Shown: positions 1-8,981 of the stretch, piece by piece
Numbering within the stretch: the first letter of the stretch is position 1
How the letters are laid out: every line of letters begins with the position of its first letter
Source: Lewinella cohaerens DSM 23179
GTDB lineage: Bacteria > Bacteroidota > Bacteroidia > Chitinophagales > Saprospiraceae
Assembly (NCBI RefSeq): GCF_000379805.1
Contig: NZ_KB903576.1
Coordinates: 137,863-200,582, forward strand
Length of the DNA stretch: 62,720 nt
Direction of reading: 5' to 3'
Position numbers and translations under genes: made by a program
The notes under the pieces: model-generated
Database searches by the model: none
Seen by the model: the letters and a program-made list of their open reading frames with translations, nothing else
Told to the model about the DNA's origin: nothing

Positions 1-21
1 ATACCCTTTCCTCAGTCTTAA
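1..21 (+). CDS. possible 3' end of the gene upstream of ftsL
   Basis: The first 21 bases read in frame 1 as six codons (IPFPQS) and a TAA stop, 10 nt before the ftsL start. In Bacteroidota rsmH (mraW) usually lies here, but six residues cannot identify a protein. This may equally be spacer. Confidence 0.25.
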   Translation: MPFPQS

Positions 22-31
22 AACGGAAGTA

Positions 32-352
32 ATGGCTAAGAAAAATGACATTTTCAGTCAAATTCAGTCCTTTCGACTATCTGGATTCATACTCTCGAAT
101 CTGGGTTACTTCCTATTTCTCGGTTTTCTCGCAATTCTGTACATCGGCAATGCTCACCTGGCAGAGCGCAACGTGCGCAATATCCAGGAAATGCAACGTG
201 ACATTCGGGAGATGCGGTGGTCATTTATGTCCCTGCAATCTGAAAATATGTACAATAGTTTACGCTCGGAGGTAGTAGACCGCGTCAAAGACGATGGCCT
301 ACGGCTACACCGGGGTAAACCCATTAAAATTGTTGTTCGCGACGAGAAATAA
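32..352 (+). CDS. ftsL: FtsL-like cell division protein
   Basis: This small bitopic membrane protein of 106 residues has one transmembrane segment at about residues 19-40. It is followed by a charged helical stretch (about 43-75) suited to a coiled coil. Size, topology and position directly before ftsI match the FtsL-like proteins of Bacteroidota. These form a periplasmic complex with FtsQ and a DivIC-type partner to recruit FtsW and FtsI to the septum. FtsL sequences are poorly conserved, so the name rests on topology and gene order. The ATG follows the leader AAAACGGAAGTA, which resembles the leader of ftsA. The gene is spaced 11 nt from ftsI and is probably cotranscribed with it. Confidence 0.8.
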   Translation: MAKKNDIFSQIQSFRLSGFILSNLGYFLFLGFLAILYIGNAHLAERNVRNIQEMQRDIREMRWSFMSLQSENMYNSLRSEVVDRVKDDGLRLHRGKPIKIVVRDEK

Positions 353-363
353 TTGTTCCAGCA

Positions 364-2532
364 ATGGATATTAAAAACGAAGTACTTTATCGGGTTTATT
401 TCCTGCTCTTCGGGCTACTGCTGCCCGCGGCGGGATTCCTGCTATACAGTACCGTGAATATCGCTATTCTGGAGGGTGAGCACTGGCGCGAACAAGGGCG
501 TCAGAACTACGTGAAGCCGCGTGCCGTGCCTGCTGAGCGCGGAAATATCTACGCATTGGACGGCAGTCTATTGGCAACATCGGTACCTTATTTCGACTTG
601 TATTTTGACCCTTTCGCCTCTAGCGAAGCCGATTATTATGCCAATGTTGATACGCTGTCTTATTTATTGGCAACGTATGTAGACAATACTTATACACCGG
701 GCGGGTTCAGGGATTATTTGATTCAGTTGCGCGATACTTCCAATAATCGCCGGATGAATCGGAATGTGCCTTTGAAAAAGTCGGTTTCTTTTTCTGAAAA
801 GTCGAGGATTCAATCGTTTCCGCTTTTCAATAAGGGACAGTTTAGAGGCGGTTTGATTGCCAAAAAGCTCAGTGGGCGCAAGCGTCCTTTTGGCTTGCTT
901 GCTCGCCGGACGATTGGCTACGTGAGGGAAGACAAGCAACCAGTAGGACTAGAAGGTCGCTTTGATTCTATTTTGGGTGGCCAAGAAGGTACTCAAATGA
1001 TGATCAAAGTAGATCCTCAAAGCGATTTGTGGTTGCCGCTAAATGACTTGTCTGAAGTAGAACCACGGAGTGGTGATGATATCGTGACAACGATTGATGT
1101 GAACCTGCAGGATATTGCGGAAGAAGCACTCCTGGCAGGTATGCGCAGGCATCAGCCTGATTGGGGGACGGCCATTGTAATGGATGTAGAAACCGGTGCT
1201 ATTCGGGCCATTGCCAATTTAGGGCGTGATGATGCAGGTGAAGGGTATTACGAAATGTACAACTATGCCATTGCAATGGCAACAGAGCCAGGCTCGACAT
1301 TTAAATTAGCGACCATGATGGCGCTACTGGAAGATGGCCATGTGAAGCTTACGGACTCGGTAGATATAGAGAAGGGGAAAACGATTTTCTACGAGATAGA
1401 AATGGAAGATGCCTCTTCTTACAGCTTTAAGCTGGATAGTATAACGGTACAACGCGCTTTTGAGATTTCTTCTAATGTAGGGATGGCAAAGCTGGTAGAT
1501 CGGTTCTATAATTTGCCGGATAACGGAAATAAGAACAAAGGGGCCTATCAGTATCTTCAGCGGATACGTGATTTTAACCTTGATCTCCCTACAAATATTG
1601 AATTGGAAGGAGAGGCTAACCCTTACTTGAAGAATGCTTACAGTGAAGAAGATCAGTGGAGTTTAGTGACGCTCCCTTGGATGGCTACAGGCTACGAAGT
1701 ACGGCTGACACCTTTACAGACGCTGACCTTTTATAACGCGGTAGCAAATAACGGCCGAATGATGAAGCCTTATTTGGTTTCGCGGGTAGAGCGTAATGGA
1801 GAAACGGTCGATATTATGAAGCCTACAGTGGTGAAAAAAGCCATTGCAAGTAAATCGACGATAGAGAAAGCACGCTTGCTATTGGAAGGTGTAGTGGAAC
1901 GAGGAACGGCGTCTAAATTACGCACCAATCAATACCGCTTTGCCGGAAAAACAGGAACGGCTCAGGTCAACTATTCGCGTAGCAGTAGAGGAACCAGAGT
2001 CGGTGGTTATCAGGCGAGCTTTGCAGGATATTTTCCGGCTGATAAGCCCAAGTATTCCTGTATAGTAGTGGTGTACAAGCCCAGAGAAGGCGGCATTTAC
2101 GGTGGTGATGTAGCTGGTCCTATTTTTCGGGAAATTGCTGATAAGTGTTTTAATAGTATGATCGATTTACACGATCCACTAAATGATGGACCAAGACCTG
2201 TACTGTATGAACGAAACTTGCCTGGTTTTGAATTAGGCGAGGAAAAGGATATGCGCATGGTATTGGATTACCTAGATATTCCTTACTACGGCAACCCGGA
2301 GACACCAATGGTGGTGATGTCCGCAAGTAGCGATAGCCTCTTTATTCAAAACCGTACCATGAGCGAAAGCAAAGTGCCGAGCGTGGTGGGGATGGGGTTA
2401 CGAGATGCCGTTTTTGTACTGGAAAATCGCGGCTTAAAAGTAATAACGGAAGGCGCTGGTCGTGTAGTTCGACAATCTATTCGGCCAGGGACCAGCACCA
2501 GAGGACAAACGATAAAACTTACCCTCGGGTAA
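364..2532 (+). CDS. ftsI: Peptidoglycan D,D-transpeptidase FtsI (class B PBP) with C-terminal PASTA domain
   Basis: This septal penicillin-binding protein cross-links peptidoglycan during division and works with the glycosyltransferase FtsW. The 722-residue protein has an N-terminal membrane anchor (about 10-30) and a PBP dimerisation region. The transpeptidase domain shows all three active-site motifs: S311-T-F-K314, S369-S-N371 and K529-T-G531. The C-terminal 60 residues look like one PASTA domain, with a 'PSVVGMGLRDAV' start and a Gly-Leu-Lys-Val strand. PASTA domains on FtsI are usual in Bacteroidota but absent from E. coli. The gene lies between ftsL and murE (23 nt gap) in the dcw operon. 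Confidence 0.95.
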   Translation: MDIKNEVLYRVYFLLFGLLLPAAGFLLYSTVNIAILEGEHWREQGRQNYVKPRAVPAERGNIYALDGSLLATSVPYFDLYFDPFASSEADYYANVDTLSYLLATYVDNTYTPGGFRDYLIQLRDTSNNRRMNRNVPLKKSVSFSEKSRIQSFPLFNKGQFRGGLIAKKLSGRKRPFGLLARRTIGYVREDKQPVGLEGRFDSILGGQEGTQMMIKVDPQSDLWLPLNDLSEVEPRSGDDIVTTIDVNLQDIAEEALLAGMRRHQPDWGTAIVMDVETGAIRAIANLGRDDAGEGYYEMYNYAIAMATEPGSTFKLATMMALLEDGHVKLTDSVDIEKGKTIFYEIEMEDASSYSFKLDSITVQRAFEISSNVGMAKLVDRFYNLPDNGNKNKGAYQYLQRIRDFNLDLPTNIELEGEANPYLKNAYSEEDQWSLVTLPWMATGYEVRLTPLQTLTFYNAVANNGRMMKPYLVSRVERNGETVDIMKPTVVKKAIASKSTIEKARLLLEGVVERGTASKLRTNQYRFAGKTGTAQVNYSRSSRGTRVGGYQASFAGYFPADKPKYSCIVVVYKPREGGIYGGDVAGPIFREIADKCFNSMIDLHDPLNDGPRPVLYERNLPGFELGEEKDMRMVLDYLDIPYYGNPETPMVVMSASSDSLFIQNRTMSESKVPSVVGMGLRDAVFVLENRGLKVITEGAGRVVRQSIRPGTSTRGQTIKLTLG

Positions 2533-2555
2533 AAAACGAAACAACAGGATAAAAC

Positions 2556-4031
2556 ATGACCATTAATCAACTTACCGAAAACGTAGAGGTACTCCAGAGC
2601 TGGGGCGATCTCAACGTGGAAGTCCATCAGCTGGATTTCGACTCGCGTAAGGTGGTGCCCGGTAGTCTTTTTGTAGCCGTAAAGGGTACTCAAACGGATG
2701 GTCATGATTATCTGACGCAGGTAATTGCTGGAGGTGCAGTCGCTATTGTAGCGCAAAGAGCACCGCTATCGACGGAAGAAAAGAAAGTAGCGTGTTGGCT
2801 AAACGTAGCGAATAGTGCTGCCTGTTTGGGCCAGATGGCCGCAGCGTTTTTCCATTACCCCAGTCGAGAGCTGCAATTGGTGGGCATTACGGGCACCAAT
2901 GGTAAGACGACTTGTGCCACCTTGCTGTATCAGTTGTACCAGGAGTTGGGCGAAAAAACCGGCCTACTTTCAACGGTAGAAAACCGGATAGGAGAGGAGG
3001 TTATTTCCGCTTCTCATACTACGCCAGATGCAGTGGAATTGAACCGTTTATTGGCACAGATGGTAGAAGCCAACTGTACTTACGTTTTCATGGAGGTAAG
3101 TTCTCATGCGGTGGATCAGGAACGTATTGCCGGATTGGATTTTGCCGGCGGCGTTTTTACCAATATGTCGCACGATCACCTGGACTACCACGGTAGTTTC
3201 AAGGCCTATATCGAAGCGAAAAAGAAGTTCTTTGACAATTTGCCCAAAGGGACTTTTGCCCTGGTGAATGTAGATGATAAGCGCGGCAGCGTGATGGTTC
3301 AGAATACTGCGGCTACCAAGCGTAGCTACAGCCTACGAGCCATGGCTGACTACCGGGCCCGGATACTGGGTAACAGCGCCGAAGGCTTGCATATGGAACT
3401 GGCAGGACACGAGCTTTTTGCTCGCTTGATTGGCCATTTTAATGCCTATAACCTTTTGGCCGTTTACGGAACTGCGGTGTTGCTGGATGCACCCGCGCAG
3501 GAAGTACTTCGCATCCTGAGTGGTTTGCCTGGCCCTGCTGGTCGAGCCAGTTATGTACGTAATAACCAAAGTGGGATTACGGGTGTAGTGGACTATGCAC
3601 ATACGCCGGATTCTGTAGAGAAAATCTGCCAGACGCTCCGGGAGATGTTGCCTCGCAATCAGCGCCTAACCACAGTGCTTGGATGTGGTGGTGACCGCGA
3701 CAGAACGAAGCGGCCATTGATGGCTAAAGCAGCCTGCGATTATAGCAATCTGGTGATTTTGACCAGTGATAACCCTCGGTCGGAAGACCCGGAAGCCATT
3801 TTGAATGAAATGGAAGAAGGTGTGCCTGTTGATAAAAAGGATCAGGTACTGAGAATAACGGATCGACGCTCGGCAATTGTTACCGCTTGTCGCTTGGCCA
3901 AGCCAGGAGATATCGTATTGATCGCCGGCAAAGGGCACGAAACTTACCAGGAAATAAAAGGTGTAAAGCATCCTTTTTCAGATGATGAAGTGTTGCGGAA
4001 TGCCCTGGATTTGATAAAGCAAACGAACTAG
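2556..4031 (+). CDS. murE: UDP-MurNAc-tripeptide synthetase MurE (meso-diaminopimelate-adding)
   Basis: This cytoplasmic Mur ligase adds the third amino acid to UDP-MurNAc-L-Ala-D-Glu using ATP. The 491-residue protein has the three Mur ligase domains. The ATP-binding motif is G113-T-N-G-K-T118. The motif D405-N-P-R408 is the known signature of enzymes that add meso-diaminopimelate rather than lysine, so the peptidoglycan is predicted to be of the A1gamma type. The gene lies between ftsI and mraY. murF, which follows murE in many bacteria, is absent here, as is common in Bacteroidota. Confidence 0.95.
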   Translation: MTINQLTENVEVLQSWGDLNVEVHQLDFDSRKVVPGSLFVAVKGTQTDGHDYLTQVIAGGAVAIVAQRAPLSTEEKKVACWLNVANSAACLGQMAAAFFHYPSRELQLVGITGTNGKTTCATLLYQLYQELGEKTGLLSTVENRIGEEVISASHTTPDAVELNRLLAQMVEANCTYVFMEVSSHAVDQERIAGLDFAGGVFTNMSHDHLDYHGSFKAYIEAKKKFFDNLPKGTFALVNVDDKRGSVMVQNTAATKRSYSLRAMADYRARILGNSAEGLHMELAGHELFARLIGHFNAYNLLAVYGTAVLLDAPAQEVLRILSGLPGPAGRASYVRNNQSGITGVVDYAHTPDSVEKICQTLREMLPRNQRLTTVLGCGGDRDRTKRPLMAKAACDYSNLVILTSDNPRSEDPEAILNEMEEGVPVDKKDQVLRITDRRSAIVTACRLAKPGDIVLIAGKGHETYQEIKGVKHPFSDDEVLRNALDLIKQTN

Positions 4032-4049
4032 AACCTAAAAGAAAAAACA

Positions 4050-5306
4050 ATGCTCATTTATTTGGTAGAATGGTTAGATGCGACGTTTGGACTAGGGTCC
4101 TGGACGCGGCTATTCCAGTACATCACTTTTCGTGCGGGAATAGCAATCATTCTATCCTTGATCATTTCTTTGCTTTTTGGAGGGAAGATCATTCGTTTGT
4201 TGAGATCCCTGCAAGTAGGAGAGGAGGTAAGAGACCTTGGCCTCGAAGGGCAGAAATCAAAGCAAGGGACGCCTACCATGGGAGGTATCATTATTGTAAT
4301 GGCGATTCTGGTTCCTTGTTGGTTGATGGCCCGATTAGATAATATTTATATCGTGATGATGTTGGTAGCGACCAGCTGGATGACGGTGATTGGGTTTATC
4401 GACGATTATATCAAGGTGTTTCGTAAGAATAAAAAAGGACTACACGGCCGCTTTAAAATCATGGGGCAGGTTGGTTTGGGCCTTTTCATCGCCTTGACGA
4501 TGATGAACAACGAGCAGATTGTCGTTCGCCTGGATGTTGCGGAAGCGCAAAGCATTGGACTGACCAACGAGCAAATGGTTGGCAGCCCGATTGAAGTAAA
4601 GACTGCAAATGATGTGGTAACCCTCAAAGCGGATTACAAGACCAACCTGACGAATGTACCTTTCTTAAAAGGAAATCGCCTTGATTATGGTCGCTTGCTG
4701 CCGCTGGCTCCACATTTGGCGTGGATCATTTTTGTACCCTTAGTCATCTTCGTAGTCACCGCAGTATCTAATGCTGCGAACCTGACGGATGGCCTGGATG
4801 GATTAGCCACCGGTGTTTCGGGTATTATTGGGATAACCCTGGCGGTTTTTGCTTATGTATCGGGTAACAGTATTGCGGCCAACTACCTCAATATCTTGCA
4901 CCTGCCCGGTAGTGGAGAGTTGGTGATTTATGCCGCCTGCTTTTTAGGGGCTTGTTTAGGCTTCTTGTGGTACAACTCCTTCCCTGCACAGGTTTTTATG
5001 GGAGATACCGGAAGTCTGACGTTGGGAGGCATTATTGCTGCAATGGCCATTTTGCTAAGAAAAGAATTATTGATACCAATTCTATGTGGAATTTTCGTAG
5101 CTGAAAATCTCTCTGTGATGGTACAAGTGGGGTATTTCAAGTACACCAAGAAAAGATACGGTGAAGGGAAACGGATATTATTGATGTCTCCTCTTCATCA
5201 TCATTATCAGAAAAAAGGAATGCCGGAAACCAAGATCGTTACGCGTTTTTGGATCGTCGGAATCCTGTTGGCGGTAGCTACCATATTAACGCTAAAACTT
5301 CGCTAA
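4050..5306 (+). CDS. mraY: Phospho-N-acetylmuramoyl-pentapeptide-transferase MraY
   Basis: This integral membrane enzyme makes lipid I from UDP-MurNAc-pentapeptide and undecaprenyl phosphate. The 418-residue protein has about ten membrane segments. It shows the family signatures: the Asp pair in 'GFIDDYIKV', the 'NLTDGLDGLA' loop, the 'GDTGSL' loop and the His-rich 'SPLHHHYQKKG' loop. It is about 60 residues longer than the E. coli enzyme, because of a loop around residues 155-215 that is common in Bacteroidota. Its TAA stop overlaps the murD ATG by one base (TAATG), which points to translational coupling. Confidence 0.96.
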   Translation: MLIYLVEWLDATFGLGSWTRLFQYITFRAGIAIILSLIISLLFGGKIIRLLRSLQVGEEVRDLGLEGQKSKQGTPTMGGIIIVMAILVPCWLMARLDNIYIVMMLVATSWMTVIGFIDDYIKVFRKNKKGLHGRFKIMGQVGLGLFIALTMMNNEQIVVRLDVAEAQSIGLTNEQMVGSPIEVKTANDVVTLKADYKTNLTNVPFLKGNRLDYGRLLPLAPHLAWIIFVPLVIFVVTAVSNAANLTDGLDGLATGVSGIIGITLAVFAYVSGNSIAANYLNILHLPGSGELVIYAACFLGACLGFLWYNSFPAQVFMGDTGSLTLGGIIAAMAILLRKELLIPILCGIFVAENLSVMVQVGYFKYTKKRYGEGKRILLMSPLHHHYQKKGMPETKIVTRFWIVGILLAVATILTLKLR

Positions 5307-6640
5307 TGCTTACGGAGAGACCGATAAATATTGTGGTTTTAGGTGGCGGCGAAAGTGGCGTAGGTGCGGCTTTGTTGGCACAAAAGAAAGGGGCAAAAGT
5401 GTTTCTTTCTGACCGGGGCAATATTGGTCAGAACCAGCAGGTAGAACTAGAGCTTGCAGGTATAGAGTTCGAAAGCGGACAGCATACCTGGGAACGTATT
5501 TTCGCTGCTGATGAGGTCATCAAGAGCCCTGGAATTCCGGATACGGTACCGCTTATTACGCAGTTACACGATCAGGAGATTCCTGTTATCGGAGAAATTG
5601 AATTTGCTTCCCGTTATACCGATGCCCCTTTGGTGGCAATTACAGGAAGCAATGGTAAGACAACAACGGCCTACCTGGTAGATCACTTGCTGAACGCAGC
5701 AGGAAAAACGGCAGCTTTGGTAGGTAATGTAGGTGTAAGTTTCGCCCGCCATTTGGCAGAGGAACCTGCCCCGGATGTTTTTGTGATTGAAGTAAGCAGT
5801 TTTCAACTGGATAGTATTCAATATTTCCGACCCCAAGTGGCGGCGATCCTGAATATTACCCCGGATCACCTGGATCGCTACAATTATGAGATGGACGGCT
5901 ACATTGATTCGAAAATGCGCATTGCCAAAAACCAGGAAACTGTAGACACTTTTTGGTACCTGGCCGAAGACGAGAATATCGCCAATGGCATGGAGCGTAA
6001 TCCGGTTGCCGCTCAGCTTCGCCCAGTAAGCAAGGCGCAGTTGACAGAAAAAGGCATCCAAATTGGAGCCGAAGAGATTGACTTGACGAATACGCAGCTA
6101 AAAGGAAAGCACAATGCACTGAATGCCCTCTTTGCGGCAGGTATGGTGCAAACTTTTGGCATAAGTACCGAGGATATACGGAAAGGACTGGAAAGTTTTG
6201 AACCTGTTCCTCACCGCTTGGAACCCGTAGGGGTAATTGAAGGTGTGGAATACATCAACGATAGCAAAGCCACCAATGTAGATGCAGTCACCTACGCACT
6301 TGATGCCATGGAGAAAGACATCATCTGGATCGCCGGAGGTACCGACAAAGGAAATGACTACACGCCGCTTATAGAACCGGCCCGTACGAAAGTAAAAGCC
6401 CTGGTTTGCCTGGGCGCTGATAACACGAAGCTGAAAGTAGCTTTTGCAGGAATTATTGACACCATAGAAGAGACGAACACCGCGCAGGATGCCGTATTGG
6501 CAGCCAGGAAGTTGGCAAAAGAAGGGCAAGTCGTATTGCTGTCGCCAGCTTGTGCAAGTTTTGATCTTTTTAAAAATTATATCGACCGGGGCGATCAATT
6601 TCGCGCCGCCGTACAAACGTTGCCTAGCAACATAAAGTAA
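5306..6640 (+). CDS. murD: UDP-N-acetylmuramoylalanine--D-glutamate ligase MurD
   Basis: This cytoplasmic Mur ligase adds D-glutamate to UDP-MurNAc-L-Ala. I place the start at the ATG overlapping the mraY stop, which gives 444 residues. An in-frame ATG at 5249 inside mraY would add 19 residues unlike the family, whose N-terminus begins with the nucleotide-binding 'IVVLGGGESGVGAA' strand and loop. The ATP-binding motif is G114-S-N-G-K-T119. A short hairpin, AAACGCTGC-ACC-GCAGTGTTT with one G-T wobble (6641-6661), directly follows the stop in the 35-nt gap before ftsW. Confidence 0.94.
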   Translation: MLTERPINIVVLGGGESGVGAALLAQKKGAKVFLSDRGNIGQNQQVELELAGIEFESGQHTWERIFAADEVIKSPGIPDTVPLITQLHDQEIPVIGEIEFASRYTDAPLVAITGSNGKTTTAYLVDHLLNAAGKTAALVGNVGVSFARHLAEEPAPDVFVIEVSSFQLDSIQYFRPQVAAILNITPDHLDRYNYEMDGYIDSKMRIAKNQETVDTFWYLAEDENIANGMERNPVAAQLRPVSKAQLTEKGIQIGAEEIDLTNTQLKGKHNALNALFAAGMVQTFGISTEDIRKGLESFEPVPHRLEPVGVIEGVEYINDSKATNVDAVTYALDAMEKDIIWIAGGTDKGNDYTPLIEPARTKVKALVCLGADNTKLKVAFAGIIDTIEETNTAQDAVLAARKLAKEGQVVLLSPACASFDLFKNYIDRGDQFRAAVQTLPSNIK

Positions 6641-6675
6641 AAACGCTGCACCGCAGTGTTTCAACAAAAGAAACT

Positions 6676-7821
6676 ATGAGTTTTTCAACCAGAATAGCAG
6701 CAGAATTACGCGGAGACCGAGTGGTCTGGGCGATTCTCGTCCTGTTGGGGCTGTTTTCCATTCTGGCGGTCTACAGCTCTACAGGAACCTTGGCTTACCG
6801 GGAACGGGGAGGCAATACCGAAGCTTACCTTTTCAAGCACGGGATTATCCTGGCAGCGGGATTCGTAGTGACCTATTTTGCACACTTGCTGCATTATCGG
6901 CGGTATATGAACTGGTCTCCGGTGTTATTGCCGATGGCTATTATTCTTCTACTCTATACGATGATGTTGGGACCTGTGATCAACGAAGCTCGTCGGTGGA
7001 TCGTGTTGCCAGTTATTGGTTTGAGTTTTCAGACCTCAGATTTTGCTAAGCTGGCTTTGATTATTTACGTGGCCCGAGCCATCAGTAGTAAACAAGATTA
7101 CATTGAAGACTTTAGGAGTGCATTTTTGCCAATCATTGTACCCGTAGTGGTGGTTTGTGGCTTGATTGCTCCGGCGGATTTGTCGACGTCAATTATTCTG
7201 TTTTTGGCTTGTTTGCTGATGATGTTTGTGGGCCGGGTAGCTTTAAAATACATCGGTTTATTAATGGTGACTGGTGGGGTTGTTTTTGTATTATTAATTA
7301 TGCTGGGGCGAACCTTTCCCGAGCATATTAGGGTAGCAACCTGGGAAAGTCGATTGCAACAATTTTATTCCCCCGAACCGGGTGGTGAAGATACTTACCA
7401 GATCGATCAGGCAAAAATCGCTTTGGGAAATGGAGGACTAACGGGCGTTGGTCCAGGAAACAGTACGCAAAGAAATTATTTACCCTACGCTCATGCCGAT
7501 TTTATTTACGCAGTTATCTGCGAAGAATACGGTGTGCTGGGAGGAGCAACGATCATAGGCTTGTATTTGCTGCTATTTTTTCGGGTAACCCGATTAATTA
7601 CCAAAAGTCCGAAAGCTTTCGGGGCCATGGTAGCAATGGGCTTGAGTTTGGTCATCGTGGTGCAAGCGTTTTTTCATATCGGTATCAATGTCAATTTGTT
7701 GCCGGTAACAGGCCTGACGCTGCCCTTGATTAGTATGGGAGGTACCTCCTTATTGTTCACCTGTATAGCTTTCGGGATTATCCTGAGTGTAAGCAAATAC
7801 ATAGAATCCGTTGCCGAATGA
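6676..7821 (+). CDS. ftsW: Septal peptidoglycan glycosyltransferase FtsW (SEDS family)
   Basis: This SEDS-family polytopic membrane protein polymerises lipid II at the division site with FtsI. The 381-residue protein has about ten hydrophobic segments. It carries family-typical stretches such as 'YLPYAHADFIYAVICEEYG' and the C-terminal 'NLLPVTGLTLPLISMGG'. RodA is the main alternative, but the position between murD and murG in the dcw cluster supports FtsW. The end overlaps murG by four bases (ATGA), suggesting translational coupling. Confidence 0.94.
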   Translation: MSFSTRIAAELRGDRVVWAILVLLGLFSILAVYSSTGTLAYRERGGNTEAYLFKHGIILAAGFVVTYFAHLLHYRRYMNWSPVLLPMAIILLLYTMMLGPVINEARRWIVLPVIGLSFQTSDFAKLALIIYVARAISSKQDYIEDFRSAFLPIIVPVVVVCGLIAPADLSTSIILFLACLLMMFVGRVALKYIGLLMVTGGVVFVLLIMLGRTFPEHIRVATWESRLQQFYSPEPGGEDTYQIDQAKIALGNGGLTGVGPGNSTQRNYLPYAHADFIYAVICEEYGVLGGATIIGLYLLLFFRVTRLITKSPKAFGAMVAMGLSLVIVVQAFFHIGINVNLLPVTGLTLPLISMGGTSLLFTCIAFGIILSVSKYIESVAE

Positions 7822-8942
7822 GCCAGCAGAAAGAACAATTGAGAATCATCTTTAGCGGAGGTGGTACCGGTGGGCACATTTTTCCTGCCGTTGCTATAGC
7901 TGACCGTGTGAAAGAATTGGAACCTACTGCTCAGATCAGCTTTGTAGGTGCACAAGATAAAATGGAGATGGAGCGTGTCCCTAAAGCGGGATACCCCATT
8001 GAAGGACTTTGGATAAGCGGTTTGCAGCGAAAGCTGAGTTTTCAAAACCTGCTTTTTCCTGTGAAATTACTGGCAAGCCTGTGGAAGGCTGGTCGGATTG
8101 TTCGCCGGATCAAGCCACAGGTAGTCGTAGGTACTGGTGGATTTGCGAGTGGCCCTTTGTTGCGGCAAGCAGCGTCTCAAGGTGTCCCTACACTGATTCA
8201 GGAGCAAAACGCCTATGCAGGGCTTACCAATAAGTGGTTGGCAAAAGCAGCCAGTCGAATTTGTGTGGCTTATCCAGGAATGGAGCAATTTTTTCCTGCG
8301 AATAAACTGATGGAAGTAGGAAACCCTGTACGGGAGGATATGCTTGCCACGCAGAATGACCGTGCAGGGGCTTGTGCTCATTATGGATTTAGTGAGCAGC
8401 AACCAGTGATACTAGTGACCGGCGGAAGCTTGGGCGCAAGAACACTCAACCAAGCATTAGCAGCAGCCAGTGAACAATTGGCCGCAAACCCAGAAGTTCA
8501 GGTGTTGTGGCAATGTGGAAAATACTACGCAGAAGAATACAGCAAATGTGCAACGGCACAATTGCCCAACGTGAAACTGCTGCCTTTCCTTGATCGGATG
8601 GACTTGGCCTATGCCGCCGCAGACATTGTGATCAGTAGAGCAGGAGCTTTGACGATAGCAGAGATTTGCCTCTTGGGTAAAGCATCAATTTTGGTGCCTT
8701 CGCCAAATGTGGCCGAAGATCACCAGACGAAAAATGCTTTGTCTCTTACAGAAAGAAAAGCAGCCCTTTTAGTCAAGGATCAAGATGCGAAAGCAAGCTT
8801 GGTCGCTACAGCCATCAATTTGCTGCAAGACGAAAAAGGCCGCAAAGCATTGGCGGAAAACGCTCGGCTATTGGCTTACCCCAATGCTGCAGATAAAATC
8901 GCCAGAGAGGTTTTGCGCTTAGCCAAATGGGAACTAAACTAA
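7818..8942 (+). CDS. murG: UDP-GlcNAc--lipid I N-acetylglucosaminyltransferase MurG
   Basis: This peripheral membrane GT28 enzyme converts lipid I to lipid II. The 374-residue protein begins with the glycine-rich 'GGGTGGHIFPAVA' loop. It contains the second-domain 'TGGSLGAR' motif and the 'SRAGALTIAE' UDP-GlcNAc-binding segment. The start overlaps the ftsW stop. The short gap after the gene (8943-8981) is filled by an AACCATCTAAC-type repeat, listed separately. Confidence 0.96.
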   Translation: MSQQKEQLRIIFSGGGTGGHIFPAVAIADRVKELEPTAQISFVGAQDKMEMERVPKAGYPIEGLWISGLQRKLSFQNLLFPVKLLASLWKAGRIVRRIKPQVVVGTGGFASGPLLRQAASQGVPTLIQEQNAYAGLTNKWLAKAASRICVAYPGMEQFFPANKLMEVGNPVREDMLATQNDRAGACAHYGFSEQQPVILVTGGSLGARTLNQALAAASEQLAANPEVQVLWQCGKYYAEEYSKCATAQLPNVKLLPFLDRMDLAYAAADIVISRAGALTIAEICLLGKASILVPSPNVAEDHQTKNALSLTERKAALLVKDQDAKASLVATAINLLQDEKGRKALAENARLLAYPNAADKIAREVLRLAKWELN

Positions 8943-8976
8943 CCATCAAACAATCTAACTATCAAACCATCTAACT
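8943..8976. repeat. AACCATCTAAC-type low-complexity repeat between murG and murC
   Basis: The gap between murG and murC is built of CCATCAAAC, AATCTAACT and ATCAAACCATCTAACT words. The same vocabulary recurs at 16880-16917, 17100-17120, 22918-22972 (reverse), 23162-23202, 29779-29878 (both orientations) and 40407-40450. It has no start or stop of its own and no clear secondary structure here. Confidence 0.6.
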
Positions 8977-8981
8977 AATTC

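Noticed and set aside
2346-2756. 136-codon open frame on the minus strand
   Set aside because: It overlaps the ends of ftsI and murE, which are unmistakable; the translated text has no protein-like pattern.
6098-6667. 189-codon minus-strand open frame inside murD
   Set aside because: It is a shadow of murD codon usage, Cys/Phe/Tyr-rich without any motif.
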